A stretch of 48,500 nt of DNA. It comes from Myxococcota bacterium. Its GTDB lineage: Bacteria > Myxococcota_A > UBA796 > UBA2385. The stretch is taken from contig JAKLKF010000053.1 of NCBI GenBank assembly GCA_023150805.1, positions 1 to 48,500 of the forward strand. Direction: 5' to 3'. Positions 18,382-30,279 of the stretch are shown one piece after another; within the stretch, counting starts at the first letter, position 1, and every line of letters begins with the position of its first letter. Position numbers and translations under genes: made by a program. The notes under the pieces are model-generated. The model was not told where the DNA came from and did not search any database. It worked only from the letters and a program-made list of their open reading frames with translations.

Positions 18382-19833
18382 ATGAGCGTCACCCTGATCA
18401 ACCCCCCCGAGAAGCTGCGCGTCTGGGCGGGCATCAGCGAGAGCATGGCCTACGGCGTGTACTGCTTCCCGCCGCTGGGCCTGATGTACCTGCAGGCCAG
18501 CCTGGAGAAGCGCACGCCGCACAAGGCGGAGATCTACGACGCGGTGGTCGACGACATGGACCACGCGGCCTTCGAGCGGGGGCTGTCCCGCTACGATCTC
18601 GACGTGGTGGGCATCAGCACCTACACCCACAGCCTGCCCGACGTGCAGAAGACCATCGACACGGTCCGGGCGCGCAACCCGCGCGCGCACATCATCCTGG
18701 GCGGGCCGCACCCCATCATGTTCCCCGAGTACGCCATCGGCCTGCGGGGCATCGACAGCATCTGCACGGGCGATGGGGACGAGGCCTTCGTCGAGGCGGT
18801 GGAGGCGCTGGACCAGGGCCGCAGCCTGGAGGGCATCGCCGGGCTGTGGTTCAAGGACGCCGCCGGCACGGTGGTCAAGAACGCGCCCCGGAGGCGGTCC
18901 AAGACGCTGGACGACCAGATCTGGCCGGACCGGCGCCGCACCCGGTACAAGGACTACTGGGTGCCCGGCGCCAAGCAGCCGCTGGTGACCACCGCCATCA
19001 CCAGCAGCGGCTGCCCCCACTCCTGCCCCTTCTGCTTCACCTACACCAAGCAGTACCGGATCCGGGAGATCGACAACATCCTGGACGAGGTCGAGCACTG
19101 CGTGTCGCTCGGCATCACCGAGGTCTTCTTCGTCGACGACCTGTTCACGCCGAACAGCTCCTGGGCGATGCGCTTCTGTGACGGGATCGAGCGGCGCGGG
19201 CTGAAGTTCGCCTGGGGCTACAAGACGACGGTGGCGGGGACGACGCGGGAGCAGGTGCGGCGCTGCAAGGAGGCGGGCTGCACCAAGATGCACTTCGGCG
19301 TCGAGTCGATGAGCAACGACGGCCTGGCCGAGCACGACAAGCACTGCGACACCGACGACGTGCACCGCGTGTTCCGCTGGTGTCGCGAGGAGGGCGTGCG
19401 CAGCGTGGCCTACATCATGGTGGGCGGGCCGCACGAGAAGACCCGCGCCGACGTGCTGGCGAACCTCGACGAGGCGATGAAGCTGGACGCCGACTACGCG
19501 GCCTTCGCCATCTACACGCCCTACCCGGGGACCCCGACCTTCCAGGAGGGGGCGAAGCTGGGCCTGTACCCGGCCGACTGCTGGGACAAGCTCATGCGGG
19601 ACCCGCTGTGCGGGGAGAAGGTGCCGGTCGCCTGGGAGCAGTGGCTGAGCAAGGAGGAGCTGCTCGACCTCATCAAGCTCTGCCACCGGCGCTTCTACTT
19701 CCGTCCACGCTTCGTCGCCCGCCAGCTCCTCCAGCTCCAGAGCAAGGCCGAGCTCAAGCGGCTGGCCATGGGCGCCCTCTCCATCGCCCAGATGGAGCTG
19801 CTGCGAGTGGGCAGCCACGAGGCGCCGGTGTAG
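18382..19833 (+). CDS. B12-binding radical SAM enzyme
   Basis: This 483-residue protein has an N-terminal cobalamin-binding-like Rossmann domain (about 1-150: 'VTLINPPEKL', 'PPLGLMYLQASLE', 'VGISTYTHSLP', 'IILGGPHPIMFPEY') and a radical SAM barrel with CPHSCPFC at Cys211, Cys215 and Cys218 that holds the 4Fe-4S cluster. Later, 'HFGVESMSNDGL' and 'YIMVGGPHEKT' are normal for the B4/BchE-like subgroup (methyltransferases, cyclases, hopanoid and lipid modifiers). A GGAG lies seven bases before the ATG. The gene stands alone between the sigma operon and the kinase operon, and the substrate cannot be read from context. Confidence 0.92.
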   Translation: MSVTLINPPEKLRVWAGISESMAYGVYCFPPLGLMYLQASLEKRTPHKAEIYDAVVDDMDHAAFERGLSRYDLDVVGISTYTHSLPDVQKTIDTVRARNPRAHIILGGPHPIMFPEYAIGLRGIDSICTGDGDEAFVEAVEALDQGRSLEGIAGLWFKDAAGTVVKNAPRRRSKTLDDQIWPDRRRTRYKDYWVPGAKQPLVTTAITSSGCPHSCPFCFTYTKQYRIREIDNILDEVEHCVSLGITEVFFVDDLFTPNSSWAMRFCDGIERRGLKFAWGYKTTVAGTTREQVRRCKEAGCTKMHFGVESMSNDGLAEHDKHCDTDDVHRVFRWCREEGVRSVAYIMVGGPHEKTRADVLANLDEAMKLDADYAAFAIYTPYPGTPTFQEGAKLGLYPADCWDKLMRDPLCGEKVPVAWEQWLSKEELLDLIKLCHRRFYFRPRFVARQLLQLQSKAELKRLAMGALSIAQMELLRVGSHEAPV

Positions 19834-19919
19834 CAGGCGGGTGTCGGGGGCGGGGCGCCGGCGTCTTCGGGTGTGGTAGGATCCTCCTGCCAACTCGGGA
19901 TCCCCCCCGGCAGGTCGAC

Positions 19920-20999
19920 ATGCCCGACGCCCGCAGCCCGTGCATCCTGGTGGTCGACGACCTCCAGGACAACCGTGACCTGCTCGAGCGGCGGCTGGCG
20001 CGGGCGGGCTACCGGACCCGGTCGGTGGCCTCGGCCGAAGACGCGTTGGCAGCGGTGGACGGCTGCGACGCGGTGTTGCTCGACATCGAGATGCCGGGGA
20101 TGGGGGGCCTGGAGTGCCTGCGGCGCCTGCGGGTGCACTCCGTCCTGGACCAGCTCCCCGTGATCATGGTGACCGCGCGAGAGCGGCCCGAGGACGTGGT
20201 CGCCTGCCTGCACGCCGGCGCCAGCGACTACGTCTCCAAGCCGATCGACTTCCCGGTGCTCGCGGCGCGCCTGCGGACCTGGCTGCGGCTGAAGGAGCTG
20301 CGGGAGACGCGGGAGCACTTCATGCGCGTGGCCAGCCACGACCTGCGCAACCCGCTGACCCGCATCCTGTCGACCGTCGAGCTGGTGCGGGAGATGGTGG
20401 CGCCGGGCGAGGTGATGACGCCCGAGCTGCACCACCTGCTGGCGGGCGTCGGTGACGCCGCGCAGCGCATGGGGCGCATCATCGAGGACTTCGTCGACCT
20501 GCAGGCGATGCAGGACGGCGCGCTGTCGCTGGACCAGGAGCGGCTGGACCTGGACGCGCTGCTGGAGCCGGCCTTGGAGCGGCAGGCGGCGTGGGCGCGG
20601 GAGAAGGGCATCTCCCTGCAGGTGGAGCGCCGCTGTGGCGCCTGGGTGCTGGGCGATCGGGACCGCCTGGACCAGGTGCTCGACAACCTGATCGGCAACG
20701 CCGTCAAGTTCAGCCGGGGAGGGACGACGGTGCGACTTCGCTGCCAGCAGGCGGCGGGGCGCGTCCGGGTGGAGGTGCAGGACGAGGGCCCCGGCCTGGA
20801 GGCGCAGGACCTTGGGCTGGCCTTCCAGCGCTATGCGCGGCTGAGCGCGAAGCCCACCGCGGGCGAGGCGAGCAGCGGCCTGGGCCTGTCCATCGCCCGC
20901 GAGATCGTGGAGATGCACGGGGGCGCCGTCGGGGTGCAGAACAACGATCCCCCTCCGGGCGCGACCTTCTGGTTCGACCTGCCGCTGGAGCCGACATGA
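19920..20999 (+). CDS. Response regulator-histidine kinase fusion (REC-HisKA-HATPase)
   Basis: This 359-residue protein has an N-terminal receiver (phosphoacceptor Asp55 in 'VLLDIEMPG', Lys in 'YVSKPID'), then a HisKA dimerisation helix with His140 in 'VASHDLRNP', and an HATPase_c domain with N-box 'DNLIGNAVKF', G1 'DEGPGL' and 'GLGLSIA'. It has no sensor or membrane segment, so its kinase is probably controlled by phosphorylation of its own receiver. A TAGGAT sequence about 45 bases before the ATG may be a -10 box. It is the first of three overlapping signalling genes (ATGA overlap with the next). Confidence 0.95.
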   Translation: MPDARSPCILVVDDLQDNRDLLERRLARAGYRTRSVASAEDALAAVDGCDAVLLDIEMPGMGGLECLRRLRVHSVLDQLPVIMVTARERPEDVVACLHAGASDYVSKPIDFPVLAARLRTWLRLKELRETREHFMRVASHDLRNPLTRILSTVELVREMVAPGEVMTPELHHLLAGVGDAAQRMGRIIEDFVDLQAMQDGALSLDQERLDLDALLEPALERQAAWAREKGISLQVERRCGAWVLGDRDRLDQVLDNLIGNAVKFSRGGTTVRLRCQQAAGRVRVEVQDEGPGLEAQDLGLAFQRYARLSAKPTAGEASSGLGLSIAREIVEMHGGAVGVQNNDPPPGATFWFDLPLEPT

Positions 21000-22912
21000 C
21001 GACCGGCGGGGGCGTGGAGCGGTGCGACACCGCACCCTTCTTCGAGCTGTCGATCGACATGCTCTGCCTCGCGAACCTGGACGGCTACTTCCTGCGCGTG
21101 AACCCGGCCTTCATGGAGACGTTGGGCTGGAGCGAGCAGGTGTTGCTGGGGCGGCGGTTCCTGGACTTCGTCCACCCCGAGGACCTGGAGGCGACCCTTC
21201 GCGAGGTGGCCCACCTGGCCGATGGGCAACGCTCCATCGACTTCGAGAACCGCTACCGCTGCGCGGACGGGAGCTGGCGCTGGCTGAGCTGGCGCGCCGC
21301 GGTGGACCCGCACTCCAAGCTGATCTACGCGGTCGCGCGGGACGTGACCGGGCTGAAGCGGGCGCGGCTGGAGGCCGAGCAGGCGCGCGAGGTGGCGGAG
21401 CAGGCGAGCCGGAGCAAGAGCACCTTCCTGGCGAACATGAGCCACGAGCTCCGCACGCCGCTGAACGCGATCATCGGCTACAGCGAGATGCTCAAGGAGG
21501 ACTTCGAGGCGCGCCGGGACGAGGGGGACGCCGCCGCAGTCCAGGTGGTGCAGGACCTGGAGCGGATCCGGGCGGCCGGGCGGCACCTGCTGGGCCTGAT
21601 CAACCAGGTCCTGGACCTGTCGAAGATCGAGGCCGGCAAGCTGGAGGCGCTGGCGGAAGACTTCGACGTCGCCGAGCTGGTCGAGGGCGTGCGCGCCGTG
21701 GTGGCGCCGCTGGCGCGCGCGCACGGGAACCGGCTGGAGGTCCTCGTCGCGCCCGACGTGGGCGCGATGCGGAGCGACCTGACGATGATCCGGCAGATCC
21801 TCATCAACCTCGCCTCGAACGCGGCGCGGTTCACGCGCGACGGGCGGGTCGAGCTGCGCGCGTCCGCGGAGGGCGCGGACCAGGTCTGCCTGGAGGTCGT
21901 GGACAGCGGCATCGGCATCGAGGCCGAGGACCTCGACCGCATCTTCGAGCCCTTCACGCAGGCCGACCCCTCGACGACGCGCCGCCACGGCGGCACCGGG
22001 CTGGGGCTGAGCATCAGCCGGCACTTCTGCGGGCTGCTGGGGGGCAGCATCGGCGTCGAGTCGGCCCCGGGGCGGGGCTCGCGCTTCTGGGTTCGCCTCC
22101 CGCGGCGCCTGGCCGGCCAGGAGGGAGCGGGTGCGCAGGAGCCGGACCTGGAGGGGGAGCCCTCGCAGCCGGCCGACGTGCTGATCATCGACGATGACCC
22201 GCTGGCCTGCGACCTGGCCGAGCGGGTCCTCGCCCAGCTCGGCCTGCGGGCGGGCGTGGCGCACAGCGGCGCCCAGGGCCTGGCGATGGCGCGCCGCCGG
22301 CCTCCCCGGCTGGTGTTGCTCGACGTGCTGATGCCGGGCATGGACGGGTGGGCCGTGCTCGACGCGCTGCGAAAGGACCCGGCGCTGCGCGAGGTCCCGG
22401 TGGTGCTGACCAGCGTGCTCGACGAGGGAGAGCTGGGCTTCGCGCTGGGGGTCGCCGGCCACCTGTCCAAGCCCATCGATCCCGGCGACCTGTCGGCGAT
22501 CCTGGCGCGCCACGAGCTGCGGCCCGACATCCCGGAGGCGCTGGTCGTGGACGACGACGAGGGGGCGCGGGAGCTGGTGGTGCGCGCCCTCCACCGGGCA
22601 GGCTGGAGGGCGCGGGAGGCGCGAGACGGCGAGGAGGGGCTGGCGGCGCTGCGGCAGGCGCGGCCGGACCTGGTCCTGCTGGACCTGGCGATGCCGCGGA
22701 TGGACGGCTTCGAGCTCCTGCGCCGGGTGCGGCAGGACGCGGCCCTCGACGAGCTGCCGGTGGTGGTGGTCACCGGGCGCTCGTTGTCGGAGCGGGAGCT
22801 GGCGCTGTTGAAGGCCGGAGCGCGAAGGGTCCTGGCCAAGGGGCCCCGCCTGGCCGACGAGCTGCGGAGCGCGCTGCGGGCCTGGGTGCCGGCGGACGGG
22901 AGGGGGGCGTGA
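20996..22912 (+). CDS. Hybrid histidine kinase (PAS-HisKA-HATPase-REC-REC)
   Basis: This 638-residue cytoplasmic hybrid kinase has a PAS domain with PAC (about 12-125: 'FFELSIDMLCLANLDGYFLRVNP', 'WLSWRAAVD'), a short coiled coil, HisKA with His150 in 'MSHELRTPLNAI', HATPase_c ('INLASNAARF', 'DSGIGI', 'GTGLGLSIS'), and two receivers: Asp443 in 'VLLDVLMPG' and Asp563 in 'VLLDLAMPR'. The second receiver ends in 'LAKGPR' where Lys-Pro is usual. No membrane segment is seen, so the PAS domain probably senses a cytoplasmic signal. It overlaps the genes on both sides by 4 bases. Confidence 0.95.
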   Translation: MTTGGGVERCDTAPFFELSIDMLCLANLDGYFLRVNPAFMETLGWSEQVLLGRRFLDFVHPEDLEATLREVAHLADGQRSIDFENRYRCADGSWRWLSWRAAVDPHSKLIYAVARDVTGLKRARLEAEQAREVAEQASRSKSTFLANMSHELRTPLNAIIGYSEMLKEDFEARRDEGDAAAVQVVQDLERIRAAGRHLLGLINQVLDLSKIEAGKLEALAEDFDVAELVEGVRAVVAPLARAHGNRLEVLVAPDVGAMRSDLTMIRQILINLASNAARFTRDGRVELRASAEGADQVCLEVVDSGIGIEAEDLDRIFEPFTQADPSTTRRHGGTGLGLSISRHFCGLLGGSIGVESAPGRGSRFWVRLPRRLAGQEGAGAQEPDLEGEPSQPADVLIIDDDPLACDLAERVLAQLGLRAGVAHSGAQGLAMARRRPPRLVLLDVLMPGMDGWAVLDALRKDPALREVPVVLTSVLDEGELGFALGVAGHLSKPIDPGDLSAILARHELRPDIPEALVVDDDEGARELVVRALHRAGWRAREARDGEEGLAALRQARPDLVLLDLAMPRMDGFELLRRVRQDAALDELPVVVVTGRSLSERELALLKAGARRVLAKGPRLADELRSALRAWVPADGRGA

Positions 22913-23319
22913 GCGCCCCGCGCGCGCGGGGTGCCGAGATCCTGCTGGTGGACGACGACGAGGTCAGCCGGGACATGCTGAGGCGCCGCCTGGAGCGCGC
23001 CGGCTACCGGGTCCGGGAGGCGGTGGACGGGCGGCAGGCGGTGGACGAGGTGGAGCGCGCCTGTCCGGACCTGGTGCTGATGGACCTGGAGCTGCCGGGG
23101 ATGGACGGATGGGAGGCGACCCGGCGGATCCGCGCGGGTGCCGTGGGGCGACGGCTGCCGATCATCGCGGTCAGCGCGCACGCCATGCGGCGAGATCTCG
23201 ACGCGGCCCTGGCGGCGGGCTGCGACGCGTGCGCGGCCAAGCCGGTGGAGCTGGAGACCCTGCTCCAGCGGGTGGAGTCCCTGCTGCGGGGGGCGCGGAC
23301 CGGGGTCGGCGCGGGGTAG
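22909..23319 (+). CDS. Single-domain response regulator
   Basis: This 136-residue protein is a lone receiver with the acidic pair in 'LLVDDDE', phosphoacceptor Asp59 in 'VLMDLELPGMDG', Ser/Thr in 'IIAVSAHA' and Lys in 'AAKPVE'. There is no output domain. It starts at GTG overlapping the hybrid-kinase stop (GTGA), so it is the last member of a three-gene phosphorelay. The 'SAHAM..D...ALAAGCDAC..KPV' pattern is typical of CheY-like receivers that get phosphate from hybrid kinases. Confidence 0.93.
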   Translation: MSAPRARGAEILLVDDDEVSRDMLRRRLERAGYRVREAVDGRQAVDEVERACPDLVLMDLELPGMDGWEATRRIRAGAVGRRLPIIAVSAHAMRRDLDAALAAGCDACAAKPVELETLLQRVESLLRGARTGVGAG

Positions 23320-23328
23320 GACGCTCCG

Positions 23329-24262
23329 ATGGACTCGCCTCTCCTGGCTGACGGCACCTCGATCGACCAGCTCCAGCTCGCCTTCGACCCCGCGGGGCTG
23401 GCCGTGCTCAACGCCATCCTGGGCCTGGTGATGTTCGGCGTGGCGCTCGACATGCGCCCCTCCGACCTGGGGGCCCTGGTCCGCGCGCCCCGCGCCGCGG
23501 CGGTGGGGCTGGTCAGCCAGTTCCTGCTGCTGCCGGCGCTGGGCTTCGTCCTGGCGGGAGTGGTGGCGCCCACGCCGAGCATGGCCCTGGGCATGATGCT
23601 GGTGGCAGCCTGCCCCGGCGGCAACATCAGCAACTTCCTCACCTCGCTGGCGGGCGGGCGGGTGGGGCTGTCGGTCGGCATGACGGCGGTCAGCACCCTC
23701 GCGGCGGTCGTGGCGACGCCCCTGAACCTGGCCTTCTGGGGTCGCCTCTCCCCGGCGACGGCGCCGCTGGTGACCCGCTTCTCCCTGGATCCGCTGGACC
23801 TGGCAGGGACGTTGGCGCTGCTGCTGGTCCTGCCCGTCACCGTCGGCATGGCGGTGAACGCCTGGCTGCCGCGCGTGGCCGGCGCCCTGCGCAAGCCCTT
23901 CAAGGTGGGCTCGCTGCTCTTCTTCGCGGCCTTCGTGCTCATCGCCTTCGCCAAGAACCTGGACGCCTTCGTGGTGGCGATCCGGCTGGTCTTCCTGCCG
24001 GTGCTGCTGCTCAACGGCGCGGCCCTGGGCCTGGGCTACGGCGCGGCCCGCCTGGTGGGCCTGCCGGAGCCGGACCGGCGGGCCATCGCCATCGAGGTCG
24101 GCATCCAGAACAGCGGCCTGGGGCTGGTGATCGTGTTCACCTTCTTCGGCGGCCTGGGGGGCATGGCGGTCGTGTCGGCGTGGTGGGGGATCTGGCACAT
24201 CCTGGCCGGCCTGTCCGTGGCGTCGGCCTGGGTGTGGTGGGATCGCCGCCGTGCCCTGGCGC

Positions 24263-24279
<17 letters not shown>
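23329..24279 (+). CDS. Bile acid:sodium symporter-family (BASS) transporter
   Basis: This 316-residue integral membrane protein has about nine hydrophobic segments and the BASS family core: 'ALDMRPSDLGALVRAPR', 'AACPGGNISNFLTSLAGG' (first crossed helix) and 'EVGIQNSGLGLV' (second crossed helix with the Na+-binding Glu/Gln). These secondary transporters move organic anions with sodium. It begins 9 bases after the response-regulator gene, so it may be the last gene of that operon. Its 3' end overlaps the convergent ftsH gene by 17 bases. The substrate is unknown. Confidence 0.92.
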
Positions 24280-26188
<1,909 letters not shown>

Positions 26189-26244
26189 GGGCCCTGGCTA
26201 GCCACGGCGCCCCCCGCTGACAAGGACGAGGCCACGCGCCCGGC

Positions 26245-27798
26245 TCACCGCTCGGCGCCGCCGGTCTCCTCGTCGAGCACCTGGGTGGTGCGCCTGTGCA
26301 GGAAGCGGGCCTGCTGGAGGTTGTCGCCGATGCAGACCAGGCCGAGCTTCCCGAACTCGGAGAGCGCCCCCATCAGGTGGAAGACCACGCCCCGCTCGGT
26401 CGCACCGTGGAAGTGCAGGCCGTGGTACACGCTGATGTCGATGAGGTCCTCGGGCAGCAGGCCGCGGTAGCGGTCGGACTTCAGCGAGTCGCTGGCGAAG
26501 TAGCACTTGGGCGTGCCGGTCTGGCTGAGGAACTCGCCGGTCGAGGGGTCGTAGTCGCCGTCCGTCAGGAAGCGCAGGGTCAGGAAGGGGTGGGTCGTGC
26601 CGCCCTTGCGCAGGTTGATCTCGATGGCGTGGTGGGTCCAGGTGACCGGGCCCCGGGACGGGTCGCCGTCGGGCACGCTGACGAAGTCGGTGGCGAAGCG
26701 GCCGATGACGCCCTTGCGGGCCAGCACCTCGGCCACCTGCATGCCGGCGTCCTGCACCTGCAGCCGGTAGGCGGCGTCGGCGGGGAAGGTGCAGCCCTCG
26801 AAGACCTGGCCCGAGGGGCCGCCGAGCACCTGGTCGTGGGTGCTGATGCACTGGGCCATGCCGGTGGCGTTGACCCGGTTCTGGCTGCTGGGGGAGCGCT
26901 TGTGCTCGCCCTCGACGAAGAGCTCCACCACGCCCTGCATCTGCTGGAACTTGCCGTGGAAGCGCTCCCAGCGCTCGTTCCTGGCTTCGTAGCGCAGCGC
27001 GGTGGGCAGGCGGTCGAGGACCTGGCGAGTGCGCTCCTCCTCGGTGCTGCCGTCGATGCCCTGAAAGGAGAACAGGGCGTTGCCCTCGCCGGAGAAGCCC
27101 TCGTTGAGCTTGACCACGGCGCGGCGCGCGTCGGGGTGCATGCCCTTGAGCGCCGCCAGCGCCCGGGCGATGTCGCGGTCGTCGCGCAGGCGCTCGAAGC
27201 CGTCGGGGAAGCGGATGCCCGCCTCGCGGAAGATCTCCCGGCAGCCGGACTTGGTGCCCAGGTCGGCCAGCGCCGGGTCGTTGGCGTACAGCGGCATGCC
27301 GAGCTGCACGGCGAGGCTGCGCTCCAGGCCGGTGGAGTTGAAGCAGGCGAGGTGAGCGATCGACAGGTCGCCGGCGGCCTCGCGGATGCGGCGGACCAGG
27401 CGCGGCCGGGCGAGGATCTTGGCGGTCAGCGGCTGGGCGGAGGCGTCCCCGCAGTGCAGCAGCGTCAGGCGGCGGCGCGCGTGCGAGGAGGGCACGCCGG
27501 ACAGGAGCTGCATGTAGTAGTCGACGATGATGGGGTCGAGCTGCTGGCTGGTGACGAAGACCAGGCGGGTGCGCGGGCGGCGCAGCAGCATCAGCATGTA
27601 GAGCAGGCGCTCTTCGTAGTGGTGCACGCCGCTGACCTTGTTCAGCTCCTCCTGGTCCAGCGACAGGCTGGGCGCCACGACCACGGTGTTGGGCAGCCGC
27701 ACGTCGGCGGCGACGCGCCGGAAGTGGTCCGCCAGGCGGGCCTGCAGGCCGGCGAAGGCGGCGAGCTCCTCGGGCGAGCCCGGAACCATGGTCGTCAT
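26245..27798 (-). CDS. Peptide ligase PGM1-related ATP-grasp protein
   Basis: This 517-residue protein matches the family annotated as peptide-ligase PGM1-related. PGM1 itself is the ATP-grasp ligase that joins a peptide to a small-molecule amine or acid cap in pheganomycin biosynthesis. Marks seen here: 'VVVAPSLSLDQEEL', 'HHYEERLLYMLMLLR', 'TSQQLDPIIVDYY', a Lys-containing nucleotide strand 'AVVKLNEGFSGEGNA', 'VELFVEGEHKRSPS', 'GGPSGQVFEGCTFPA', an ATP-grasp metal-site strand 'AIEINLRKGGTTHPFL' (Glu and Asn), and a C-terminal 'HGLHFHGATERGVVFHLMG'. No ribosomal precursor peptide or other natural-product gene is recognisable nearby. The substrate is unknown. Neighbours are ftsH downstream and a sugar transferase on the same strand. 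Confidence 0.9.
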   Translation of the reverse strand: MTTMVPGSPEELAAFAGLQARLADHFRRVAADVRLPNTVVVAPSLSLDQEELNKVSGVHHYEERLLYMLMLLRRPRTRLVFVTSQQLDPIIVDYYMQLLSGVPSSHARRRLTLLHCGDASAQPLTAKILARPRLVRRIREAAGDLSIAHLACFNSTGLERSLAVQLGMPLYANDPALADLGTKSGCREIFREAGIRFPDGFERLRDDRDIARALAALKGMHPDARRAVVKLNEGFSGEGNALFSFQGIDGSTEEERTRQVLDRLPTALRYEARNERWERFHGKFQQMQGVVELFVEGEHKRSPSSQNRVNATGMAQCISTHDQVLGGPSGQVFEGCTFPADAAYRLQVQDAGMQVAEVLARKGVIGRFATDFVSVPDGDPSRGPVTWTHHAIEINLRKGGTTHPFLTLRFLTDGDYDPSTGEFLSQTGTPKCYFASDSLKSDRYRGLLPEDLIDISVYHGLHFHGATERGVVFHLMGALSEFGKLGLVCIGDNLQQARFLHRRTTQVLDEETGGAER

Positions 27799-27887
27799 CG
27801 GCGTCCTCGCGGCGTGGGACAGGGCGGGCGCCGATGGTGGCAGGCGGGAGCGACGGGGTCAATCGGGCCCCGGCGCGGCCACCGGGC

Positions 27888-29333
27888 TCAGGAGGCGCCG
27901 TGGCCGAGGAGGACGACCGGGACGGTGCGGGCGAGCAGCTTGACGTCCAGGAAGAGCGACCAGTTGTCGATGTACTCCAGGTCGAGCTTCATCCAGGTCT
28001 CGAAGTCGATGTGGTTGCGGCCGCTGACCTGCCAGATGCAGGTGATGCCGGGCTTCATCGACAGGCGGCGGCGCTGCCAGCGAGCGTACTGCTCCACCTC
28101 CTTGGGCAGGGGGGGGCGCGGCCCGACCAGGCTCATCTCGCCCTTGAAGACGTTCCAGAACTGGGGCAGCTCGTCGATGCTGGTCTTCCGGATGAGCCGG
28201 CCGATCCGGGTGATGCGGGGGTCGTGGCGGATCTTGAAGACCGGCCCCTCCATCTCGTTGAGGCGGGCCAGCTCCTGCTTGCGCGCCTCGGCGTCGACCA
28301 CCATCGAGCGGAACTTCCACATCTTGAAGGTCCGCCCGTACAGGCCGCTGCGCTCCTGGCCGAAGAAGATGGGGCCGCCGTCCTCGAGCTTCACCAGCAG
28401 CGCCGTCACCAGGAAGATGGGTGCGAGGGCCAGCAGGGCCGCGCCCGACAGCAGGATGTCCATGCCGCGCTTGACGGCCAGGGCCTCGGCGTCCTCGGGG
28501 GTGGCCGAGAAGCTGAGGACGTGCCAGCCGTCCAGGTCCGTGAGCTGCGCCTTGGAGATCGACAGCCCCAGGAAGTTGGCGTCCATGCTGAAGCGCACCC
28601 CCAGCTCCTCGCAGGAGTCGGCCACGCGCCGCAGGTTGGCGACGGAGAGCGAGGAGCCGGTGACCATCACCTCGTCCACCGGGCGCCGCTCCAGGATGCG
28701 GGGGAGGTCGTCGAGGCAGCCCAGGACGGACACCCCGCTGATCTCGGTGTTGTTGCCGTCGTCGGCCCGCACCACGCCCGCGATGCGGATGCCCCAGTCC
28801 TGGTGCTTGCGCAGCACCTGGAGCAGGGGGATCGTGTCCTCGAGGGTGCCGACCACCAGGATCTGGTGGGTCCAGGTGTTGCGCATCCGGCCGCGGATGT
28901 AGCGGATCACCAGGACGCGGGCGGAGAAGAGGGTCACGACGACCGAGAGGGCGAAGCCGGCGAGCACGGTGCGCGAGAGCTGGCCGCCCACCTGCAGGGC
29001 GAAGGTGATGCCCAGGAGGAAGAGCAGGGCCACGGCGCTGGCCCGGACGATGCGCAGGAGCAGCACGTCCAGGCGGACCCGCCGCAGCTCCTCGTAGGTG
29101 CGGCCGCGGTGGAGCGCGTACAGCCACACCGGCAGGACCAGCAGCAGGACGGCGACGTTGTGGGCGAGCGCCAGGGGCCGCAGGACCGGCTGGTCGCCGG
29201 GGATCAGGTCGAGGGACCAGACCTGGCCCACGGCGTGGCGCAGGCCGGTGACCGCCAGCCAGGTGAGCACGATCACCACGGCGTCCACCGAGGCGGTCAT
29301 CATCCGGTAGGTTGCGGCTTGGGTCCGTTCCAT
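27888..29333 (-). CDS. Polyprenyl-phosphate sugar phosphotransferase (exopolysaccharide initiation)
   Basis: This 481-residue protein has four N-terminal membrane segments (about residues 10-120), a CoA-binding-like Rossmann middle domain ('[11 protein letters not shown]'), a fifth membrane helix (about 290) and a C-terminal bacterial sugar transferase domain: '[13 protein letters not shown]', '[19 protein letters not shown]', '[13 protein letters not shown]', 'MSLVGPRP'. It is the WcaJ/EpsL-type enzyme that puts the first sugar-1-phosphate on undecaprenyl phosphate to begin capsule, O-antigen or exopolysaccharide. The ATG at 29333 starts at the first membrane segment; the open frame extends about 99 codons upstream. 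It is divergent from kdsA. Confidence 0.95.
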   Translation of the reverse strand: MERTQAATYRMMTASVDAVVIVLTWLAVTGLRHAVGQVWSLDLIPGDQPVLRPLALAHNVAVLLLVLPVWLYALHRGRTYEELRRVRLDVLLLRIVRASAVALLFLLGITFALQVGGQLSRTVLAGFALSVVVTLFSARVLVIRYIRGRMRNTWTHQILVVGTLEDTIPLLQVLRKHQDWGIRIAGVVRADDGNNTEISGVSVLGCLDDLPRILERRPVDEVMVTGSSLSVANLRRVADSCEELGVRFSMDANFLGLSISKAQLTDLDGWHVLSFSATPEDAEALAVKRGMDILLSGAALLALAPIFLVTALLVKLEDGGPIFFGQERSGLYGRTFKMWKFRSMVVDAEARKQELARLNEMEGPVFKIRHDPRITRIGRLIRKTSIDELPQFWNVFKGEMSLVGPRPPLPKEVEQYARWQRRRLSMKPGITCIWQVSGRNHIDFETWMKLDLEYIDNWSLFLDVKLLARTVPVVLLGHGAS

Positions 29334-29412
29334 GCGCGTTCGTGCCCGGACGGGGTGGCTGGGCCCACGCCCCGGAGGACCGGGTATATCGTGGGCGACT
29401 CCGAGGTGGACG

Positions 29413-30270
29413 ATGGCGGCCATTGGGATCACGGACGCGGTGGCGCGGGTGGAAGTCCACGGGCCGCGGGGCGTCGTGCGGGTGGGACCCGGGCAGCCCC
29501 TGGTGGTGATCGCGGGGCCTTGCGTCATCGAGGAGCCCGAGCGCGTGCTGCGCATCGCGTGGGGCCTGGCGCGCGTGGCGGAGCGCGTGGGGGTGCAGCT
29601 CGTCTTCAAGGCGAGCTTCGACAAGGCCAACCGGACGAGCCTGGACAGCTACCGGGGCCCGGGCCTGGAGTCGGGCCTGGAGGTGCTGGCCGAGGTGCGG
29701 CGCCAGGTCGGGGTGCCGGTCACCACCGACGTGCACATGCCCCCTCAGGCGGCGCCGGTCGCCGCTGTCGTGGACCTGCTGCAGGTCCCGGCCTTCCTGT
29801 GCCGCCAGACCGACCTGCTGGTCGCCTGCGCCGAGACGGGCAAGCCGGTCCACGTGAAGAAGGGCCAGTTCCTGGCGCCCGAGGACATGGTCCACGTGCT
29901 GGGCAAGCTCCGGGGAGCCGGCGCGTCGGGGGTCATGCTGACCGAGCGGGGCTCCAGCTTCGGCTACCACCGCCTGGTGGTCGACATGGCCGGGCTGCCG
30001 GCGCTGCGGTCGCTGGGCGTGCCCACCTGCTTCGACGCCACGCACTCCGTGCAGCGACCGGGCGGCCTGGGGGCGCAGAGCGGCGGCGACCGCCGGCTCG
30101 TGCCCTACCTGGCGCGGGCCGCCGTCGCAGCCGGGGTGGACGCAGTGTTCATGGAGGTCCACGACGACCCGGAGCGCGCGCGCAGCGACGGGCCGAACAT
30201 GGTGCCCCTGGACCAGGTCGAGGGCCTGCTGGCGGAGCTGGTGGCCATCGACCGGCTGGTGCGCGGGTAG
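29413..30270 (+). CDS. kdsA: 3-deoxy-8-phosphooctulonate synthase (KDO-8-P synthase)
   Basis: This 285-residue enzyme condenses phosphoenolpyruvate with arabinose 5-phosphate to make KDO-8-phosphate for lipopolysaccharide. Marks: 'VIAGPCVIE' with the Cys typical of the metal-dependent class, '[12 protein letters not shown]', 'TTDVHMP', '[14 protein letters not shown]', 'VKKGQFLAP', 'TERGSSFGY' and '[11 protein letters not shown]'. The ATG at 29413 follows a GAGGTGGA ribosome-binding site; the open frame extends 27 codons further upstream. TATATC at 29385-29390 may be a -10 box. It shows that the organism makes LPS, and its position next to a sugar transferase suggests an envelope-polysaccharide region. 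Confidence 0.96.
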   Translation: MAAIGITDAVARVEVHGPRGVVRVGPGQPLVVIAGPCVIEEPERVLRIAWGLARVAERVGVQLVFKASFDKANRTSLDSYRGPGLESGLEVLAEVRRQVGVPVTTDVHMPPQAAPVAAVVDLLQVPAFLCRQTDLLVACAETGKPVHVKKGQFLAPEDMVHVLGKLRGAGASGVMLTERGSSFGYHRLVVDMAGLPALRSLGVPTCFDATHSVQRPGGLGAQSGGDRRLVPYLARAAVAAGVDAVFMEVHDDPERARSDGPNMVPLDQVEGLLAELVAIDRLVRG

Positions 30271-30279
30271 CGCCGCCCC

